A DNA stretch of 64,000 bases. Source: Ophioderma brevispina (taxonomy: Eukaryota; Echinodermata; Ophiuroidea; Amphilepidida; Ophiodermatidae). The position numbers were made by a program, and so were the translations under genes. The notes beneath the pieces were generated by a model. That model was not told the DNA's origin. It ran no database searches and saw only the letters and a list, made by a program, of their open reading frames with translations. Positions 57,831-64,000 of the stretch are shown here, piece by piece. Within the stretch, counting starts at the first letter, position 1, and every line of letters begins with the position of its first letter. Where the stretch lies: positions 1 through 64,000 of the forward strand of contig JAMKCH010002960.1 in NCBI GenBank assembly GCA_023653785.1. Direction: 5' to 3'.

Positions 57831-59089
57831 GAAAACCACTAAAAAACAAATTTCCCACAACTGATTTTTTTCGCGAGAACTTCATCTTTTCCTTGAGATT
57901 CCCGTAGAGAGCCCGATTACTTCCGAGTACGAAGTAGTTCCTTAATCATATTTAATTCGTAAGAGTTTTGGTGAGAATTAATAATTCTGTTTCTCTGGTC
58001 TGTTGTCGCTGAAGAAGGGGATGAGTGAAATGAGGGTATTTGGACCTATAGATGATCTATCGCTCTCTTTCCATAACGTCTCGATATCAGAGAGAGTAGA
58101 CCGCCTGGATATGAAAAAGCGGGAGGACAGGTTGTTAAGAAATTGAGTGTCCCCCATGAGAGAGTGTCTTAGCTACCGTAGCAACATGTACGGAATAAAA
58201 CCGTGACCTTGTATAGACGAGGCCATTTGGGTACAGTAATGAAACAAAGAGCATTTACAGCACTCAATGGAGAACACAAAAGACAGAGGGTGGTAGGACA
58301 CTCAGTCACACGGACACCGAAAGTATATGACACTGGGTTCAGTCCTTGATAGAGATAATCAATTATTCATTTCAAGTTATTGCTTACCGAGCAACCTGGT
58401 GTTAATTTCTAGTTATTTGTAGTCTAAACTAATTGCAACGTCTGATACGCAGCTTTCATAAACAAGTGTATGAGTAAAATTTTGTGTTGGGACAAACGTT
58501 AGATAATGGTTTTTTCTATAGAAATGGGACAGGGAATGAAAACATAGCAGTTCAGTTCAACTGTGTAGTTATTTTTGGAGCTTCGGTATTCCAATTTTCG
58601 CACGCCGTTATCGGGACATATGAAAAGGATACTTATTAGTAGTAATTTATATTATTTGCCTTATTACCTGAAAAGACAGATTTACTCCTTAATTGCTGCT
58701 GTTAACACACACAGAAAACGCATATATCTGCCCAAAAATAGCAACAATTAGATGAGTAATATTACGGTACTCGAAGAAACATCTTAAAGTCTTAACCATA
58801 TTGTATTAATAACCAACCCAAAATATAAAATGCCATCACGGTTAGGTTGAAATAATGATATAAGATGATCCATCCGCCCCTAGTAGGAGACTATGGGGTA
58901 TGTCCGTTATGCTGTTGTTTTGTGTCCCCACCCATTCGAGGGGCTAGGGGGAAACCAAGTACACTTGATAAGAAATATTTAAACTCATATAACCGTCTTC
59001 TTCCCGCAAATAACAACTGGTACATGTTTTGAAATGGATAAAATTCTCACTTCAATTTATTTTCCCAATATTAGGCGACCAATGGTTAC
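57831..59089. other. Intergenic, no gene seen
   Basis: No coding exon or clear element end identified. Confidence 0.35.
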
Positions 59090-59672
59090 GCTAAACTTCA
59101 GCAACCCATGAGCTAACGATATTAAATTACCTGCCCGGTATGCGGTGGAGAAAGACACTTCAGAATCCTTTTCTTCTGGGAGGGCATGGATGACCATTGT
59201 TTACATTTGTCTCGCGGTTTGAAAAGATTCAGGGTTACCACCTCTCCGATTTAGGACGAAGAATGATTTAATGAAGTAAGCACAAAAATACTATTCCTCA
59301 TTTACAAAAATAAATAATCTTGGGCTTCTATAGTTCGTGTTCAATTATACTTGGACCATATTTGTCATCATTTATTCTAAAAGGAAGAAAGAAAGACGAA
59401 CACAAATCACTATCAACAGAATGTTCTGAGAGTGAGCAAGCTTTGACCTAACAACTTTGTGCAGAATTAAAATCCTAGTAACTTATTGCTTTTTTCAGAA
59501 AAACTTAGTGTCAACGACCTTTATTATAAGGTACACTGGTTATGTGAAATAGGACGGGTATTTTGTTATCTCACCGAATCGTGGATGTTATAAGACCGGC
59601 TAATAACAATGATTCCGCATACCGGGTCCATTGTAATATCGTTAGCTCATGGTTTGCTTGAAGCTGTACATA
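59090..59672. repeat. Inverted repeat, ~40-bp arms
   Basis: CATGAGCTAACGATATTA followed by CCGGTATGCGG at about 59107-59152 recurs inverted at 59614-59652 (CCGCATACCGG...TAATATCGTTAGCTCATG). It is probably a short DNA element whose outer ends are eroded. Confidence 0.55.
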
Positions 59673-60354
59673 TCCATTGTCATTGATATTGACAAAAGAA
59701 ATTGAGCTAATATTCATTCATGTTCAGAAATATGTCCAGTTTTTTACCGGGACGACGTTATATGATTTTAATAATTTATTATGAATTACACTTGGTTTTC
59801 CCATAGCCCCCCCAATGGGGGAACAACAGAATTTGTTCTATAGTGGTTATTTGGTCTACGCCCATTGTCCTCAAGGTACCTCTCAAGTTTGGTTTGGGTG
59901 GGGACCTTTGTTATACCCGAGATGGAGATATTAGTCATTTTAGTACAACTTTTGTAATTTTCCCCCAAAACTTAAACTGGAAAATTTTGGCTTGTTTCGC
60001 AGATTGAAAAAATTTGCCTAATTTTCAAACAATTCATAAAATTTAGAACAATTGCCTCTTTCCATATACACAAAATGCATTAAAATAATATAGAGTCATT
60101 ACGATACTAACCAGAAGGCCTCGACCACTAAGACACACATACACTGTGGCCTACAATCTGTTTAAGATTGGTGTCGTATTATAGGATTCTAACGGTCGAT
60201 CAAGCTCTACCGGACACAAGTTACCGATGGGTTGGAGGTTTGTATGAGGTAGTAGGTTTGTTAGGGGTTTGGTTTTTTTGTGTTAGGAGGTGAACGATTG
60301 TTTCAGTCAATTAGTGTTGTGTTGAGTCCCCCTCCCTCAATCCTCATCCATTCA

Positions 60355-60645
60355 CCCGTCCGTCCACCTTTCCACCCGACACCCGTCCATTCGTGTCCAT
60401 TTCCCCCATCCATCCTCCGTCCGTCGTCCATCCATCCTCCATCCATCCACCATCCATCCATCATCCCATCCCTCCACCATTCCATCCATCCAGTCCGTCC
60501 GTCCGTCCTTCCTCCGTCCGTCCGTCGTCCGTCCGTCCTTCCTTCCGTCCGTCCCGTCCCGTCCATCCGTCCATCCATCCTTGCCATCAATCCGTCATAT
60601 TCCGCCCACAATCCTTCCACCATCCATCCATCCACCTTCCCTCTG
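60355..60645 (+). repeat. CCAT/CCGT tetranucleotide satellite
   Basis: About 290 bases of imperfect (CCGT)n and (CCAT)n tracts. The Pro/Ser/His-rich and Met/Asp/Gly-rich frames on both strands are shadows of it. Confidence 0.9.
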
Positions 60646-60986
60646 TCTGGCGTCGGATACCTTATGTTACTCCATTTCTTAATTATGTTTTAAAAAAAGA
60701 TAAAAACCTTTTTTTGTTTAATTTTAACAAAAGAAAAGTCACACAAGATACCTTGGTAATTGTGTGTCCACCCGTCCCTCCTGCAAATTACAGTATACTT
60801 GTGTGATATAATTTCTTTATTATGCACTCTATTCCGTCAGTCAACCAGTGCTATCCGTCCACCTCTCTGTATCCACATATCCTTCATCGGACAAGTGAGT
60901 TGGTTTCTCAACGCTTTCTGAACGGTTCACTTTTTCAAGTGCAGCCGTTTTGTAATAATTATATATGATCTTTATTATCATTTCAG

Positions 60987-61067
60987 ACGCAAACAGTTCC
61001 AACGAAAGTTACAAGAAAGTCCACATATGCTGGTGTCTTCTACTTTGTCTTGTTTATCTTGTATGAG
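60987..61067 (+). CDS. Candidate membrane-protein exon
   Basis: TATCATTTCAG acceptor, 81 open bases, then GAG|GTAAGC donor: a good consensus pair. The phase-0 peptide is TQTVPTKVTRKSTYAGVFYF and onward to VLFILYE, that is, a basic segment running into a hydrophobic helix. I do not recognise it. It could belong to the TMEM175-like gene upstream (phase is compatible with exon c), but the sequence does not match the expected helix and the gap is 9 kb. Confidence 0.35.
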
Positions 61068-61139
61068 GTAAGCATGACTTGCAATTTCTTTCTTTTAGTT
61101 CAACCAAGTCCGGGGGAGGGCACGGACGTTGGGACGGGT

Positions 61140-61235
61140 ACGGTAATGTGCTGTTCCCTTACCCCCCTCCTTACCAAGGGGGGGGGAGGGGTGGTTACCC
61201 CCTAGTTTTTACCCCCACCCCCCCCCCCCCTAGTG
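61140..61235. repeat. C/G homopolymer cluster
   Basis: Several runs of C (61162, 61219-61230) and G (61180-61190) in a short region; likely of low sequence accuracy. Confidence 0.8.
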
Positions 61236-61459
61236 AACTTCGCACCGTGCTCTAAAATGCTAAAAACTTTCGGGAAAAGCTTCTAGTTAATCGTTCTCTC
61301 ATCCTTTCATTTATTTTACGAAACAAATGTGAAGAGAGCACCTCACCGTGGTTAGGTATGCCGTCAAGTCGAAGTGTAGGGGTGTGTTGCCACCCAAGGA
61401 TTTTTTATGGTTTCTTTTTTGAAAATACTTATGCCCAGTATGGCTCTAAACTCGATGTT

Positions 61460-61735
61460 TATGTAAAACTAGGCAAATGCCATCATTTAGAGCTAAACCG
61501 CATGAAAATCCGATATTCCTGCGATATTTTAGCGCAAAATTGGATTTTCGCTATTTTCTGGAAAATGCCAATTTTGCCGACTCGCGACTTGATGACGTCA
61601 TTTGTGACGCCATACTAGTATGGTTGGTACTTTTTTGGTATCAATGGACAGAGGAGGACCCTAGCTATACATTTGGTATCAATCATAACATCGGTGCTTT
61701 ATACAAGTCTTGAGGGGGGGGGGGTGAACGCCCCC
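61460..61735. repeat. Possible relative of the mariner-type element at 2363
   Basis: Contains TTGATGACGTCATTTGTGACG, GGTATCAATGGACAGAGG and TTTGGTATCAAT, which echo the TGACGTCAT and GGTACCAATGGA blocks inside 2363-3357. It ends at a G-run like that element. No clean termini were found. Confidence 0.35.
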
Positions 61736-63717
61736 CTTGGTAAACCGGTGTTACAAAAAAAGGCTTGGGGTAAGACGAGGGCTAAGACCTCCATGCCGCT
61801 GCTTCAGCAGTTCCTAAGACCCCACCCGGTTGAAGCATAATTAATTTCTTAAGGTCCCCTCTTTGGGGGAATTTGTTAAAGTCCAAATTTCAGTTCCAGC
61901 CCCCTACATCGGAGACAAATCGAAGTTTTGGGTTCGCAAGCTCCCTGTTTAATTTTAATAAGAAACTTTCATATCTATCCCGTTATTACTAAACATGGCT
62001 AGGCTTCATAAAAATAATTATTCGTTTAATTTCTTCGAAGAGTGAGTGTCACTGGGGTGGGAGAAGGTAATTTTCTTCAGTGCGAAATTGGCATCGCTAC
62101 TGTTCGGTATTTTGGCGTTTCCGAGTGTAAGCACGGTAAAGGGTAAATCGTTGAGCATTAACGCCATACCTCCGCCCAGATTAATTTTTTACTCCATTGA
62201 CTTCAATAATCATTAATTTAGTTTTGCACACTGGGTCTGTTGCCTTTCAGTGTTATTCTCTTTTTTGTGGCATTGCACCAGGAACCAGAAAGGCTGCCGC
62301 ATACAGGCGGTAGGTGACTTCTAAAACATAAAAAAACACTAAGTTCTTACTGCGTGTTTAACCAAACATCATGAAGGTGTTTTGTTTGGCCGTATCCCTT
62401 TCCAGGGCCAAAGATCCATTCCACTCTGTTTTGCCTCATTAAATCCAGTTTTGAAATGTATAGGGTAAATTGTCTATTTTTCAATATTGTAATTATGTCT
62501 TGTCTGTTGCCTCTTGTTCAAGATACAGTCAATGATTGCGTAACTAATTGGCTGATCATTCATTAACCATGGAAGAAAGAGATAAGAAGGAACCACAATG
62601 ACCGCTTGACATGTTTGAACGATCTATCTGACGCCCTTAATTGCAATTTTATTCACAATTTCTCTCAAGTGGCCTTCCGACGGATAAAGCCTATTCAGAC
62701 TTTCTGCTCGAGAAAAGCTAGTTGGTGGTTGTTTCTTCATTGCGATAAAGATTCCCGATCATCGGGAATCAGCGTAATCAGCAAGATGAATGCGGAAAGT
62801 AAATACTCAAACATATCAAAACACCCGGGTGGTTCTGTGATATTGTTCGGGAACTCATGCTCGTTCCGAAAAAAGAGGGACTAGGGCAAAAAGAGGGACT
62901 AGCTGCAAATGCGGGGAACTACCGCTATATGGGTATCAAAGCACAATAATCAAGTTCTAGGTCCCGCTAGGGGTATAAATTCAGTTAAGATTGTGACTGG
63001 TTCAATGATACGAATAGGAAAAATTAACCTAAACATATCAGCAAAATAACCCTAAGTGTGTATTTTTTCTTGCAGTAGCACACGTGTCATTTTTTGGCTA
63101 TATTGGCTATTTTAAATGTGTATCTTTTTTCATGTATTGAGAACAGGTCCACAAGGGGTATAATCTCATTGCAAATTACCTTCAATCTTCAACCAATTTT
63201 TATATGATAAATAATTATGTAAATAATGCAGTACAGTGAAAACTTAATTTTTTACATATTAATCAAAATATTTTGCATACAAGTAAAAATGTGTATAAAG
63301 TGGAATTTCAAAAGGGAGTATATAACTGGGATAATACTAGTTGAAAATATATTTAAAATAGCACAGTAAGGATTTCATATTACTGCTGTACCGTTAGGTG
63401 TATATTTTCACTGAAAACTAGTATATTTTCACCAAAGCTGGTCCAATTAGGGGCCGGGTATATTTTAACTGAATGTTGGTCCCGTTAAGGGTCACTTGCA
63501 GAACCCCTGGAACGAGCATGGGTGCCCAAACGAAAATCCAAGACGCCCCCCAGTCAAACGTTCAAATTTAGTCAAACTTTCATCCTTTATTTCTCACACT
63601 GGGCAGTCTTGGGCAGTAAAGCTGAACGCATAGCGATGTACATTAACTTCTTATATAACGAACACAACAAATACACACCGGAGACAACCGGAACATGTTG
63701 TAATATGCAATATACTT
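61736..63717. other. Intergenic, no firm feature
   Basis: A 92-codon frame (62606-62884) is not recognisable. Near 62845-62930 the frames read LMLVPKK...NAGNYRYMGIKA, which faintly recalls the start of a LINE RT domain. At 63390-63480 GTATATTTTCACTGAAAA and GTATATTTTAACTGAA are short repeats. Confidence 0.3.
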
Positions 63718-63996
63718 TTACACTTTTACGTGTTCGGACATAGAGTTTTCAAAAAATGCTACAGTAATGATTGCTCGCCGACCATCGATTGCGGCAGAGG
63801 GATTATGATCAAAGGGTAGCTGTTGAATCCCCTCCTTTTGTGCTGGTGAATGGATAAACAGATTAAAATCGGATTGTGGCAGTCGTTGTGGTTCCTTCTT
63901 ATCTCTTTCTTCCATGATTAAACCTAATGTTCTGCTTGAACATCGTAATAACAATTCGTATTGATTCCGTTTCTGGATGTGTAGCCTCGTTCCCAT
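63718..63996 (-). CDS. Unrecognised open frame at window edge
   Basis: 92 codons on the minus strand, ending at 63718, with mixed protein-like composition (FIHSPAQKEG, FDHNPSAAIDGRRAIITVAF). It starts four bases from the window end and may continue upstream outside it. No domain recognised; no splice evidence available. It may be a last exon. Confidence 0.25.
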   Translation of the reverse strand: MGTRLHIQKRNQYELLLRCSSRTLGLIMEERDKKEPQRLPQSDFNLFIHSPAQKEGIQQLPFDHNPSAAIDGRRAIITVAFFENSMSEHVKV

Positions 63997-64000
63997 ACTT

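Noticed and set aside
59786..59968. 60-codon frame TKVPTQTKLERYLEDNGRRPNN...
   Set aside because: Composition is protein-like but no family is recognised and there are no convincing splice sites.
60280..60806. Pro/Ser/His-rich frames of 110-137 codons on both strands
   Set aside because: Produced by the CCAT/CCGT satellite; no start context or splice evidence.
62840..62935. Possible LINE RT start (LVPKK...NAGNYRYMGI)
   Set aside because: Too short and needs a frame change; kept only as a hint.
1..64000. CRISPR arrays, rRNA, tRNA and bacterial operons
   Set aside because: None seen. The repeats are dispersed or tandem without regular spacers, and gene structure is eukaryotic.

Overview
This is eukaryotic nuclear DNA, AT-rich and intron-bearing. 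It has very few coding exons and a dense mixture of transposable elements. The sulfotransferase-like gene family, the exon-intron signals, the frequent TAGGCCTA-type and ACATGTAC-type words and the CR1-like LINEs suggest a marine deuterostome invertebrate, perhaps an echinoderm or hemichordate. That assignment is inference. Nothing looks bacterial or plasmid-like, and I saw no rRNA, tRNA or CRISPR.

Cellular coding content: (1) an uninterrupted 362-codon P-loop sulfotransferase-family gene on the minus strand at 3659-4747; (2) one exon on the plus strand at 32666-32863 encoding the C-terminal half of an ACOT13-type hotdog-fold acyl-CoA thioesterase; (3) three phase-compatible plus-strand exons at 50977-52142 that carry the FTDGVFAIVAT signature of the TMEM175/DUF1211 potassium-channel family; (4) weaker exon candidates at 19366-19562 (-), 60987-61067 (+) and 63718-63996 (-). 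The genes look independent; there is no operon-like arrangement.

Repeat layout: 1-9.7 kb holds several small inverted-repeat elements, including a mariner-type element with exact TA target duplications. A 2.9-kb unit is tandemly duplicated at 9.7-15.5 kb. A CR1-like LINE at 16.1-18.8 kb is riddled with frameshifts and lies between inverted ends that start TTAAAG. From 20.5 to 30.3 kb there is a 3.3-kb TTAA-flanked element, a second noisy copy including its flank, an inverted copy of its right end, and pieces of LINE reverse transcriptase. Further LINE fragments occupy 30.9-32.2, 37.2-38.4, 40.2-40.4, 41.8-44.2, 48.1-48.4, 51.4-51.8, 53.8-54.0 and 57.5-57.8 kb. The element at 34.2-36.2 kb is mariner-like and contains two large arrays of a 15-bp unit arranged as perfect inverted repeats. 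A LINE is nested inside a second mariner-like element at 41.6-45.5 kb. MITEs with readable ends occur at 36.6, 41.1, 46.3, 49.6 and 53.3 kb.

The duplicated regions at 9.7-15.5 and 21.2-29.5 kb and the LINE at 16-19 kb differ from their partners or from an open frame mostly by single-base insertions and deletions. That is the signature expected of unpolished long-read sequence, so broken reading frames there should not be read as biology without checking. I found no convincing new multi-gene system. The strongest unusual structures are the palindromic 15-bp arrays inside the mariner-like element, the scrambled foldback block at 37.9-39.8 kb, and the set of unrelated elements sharing TTAA-type junctions.
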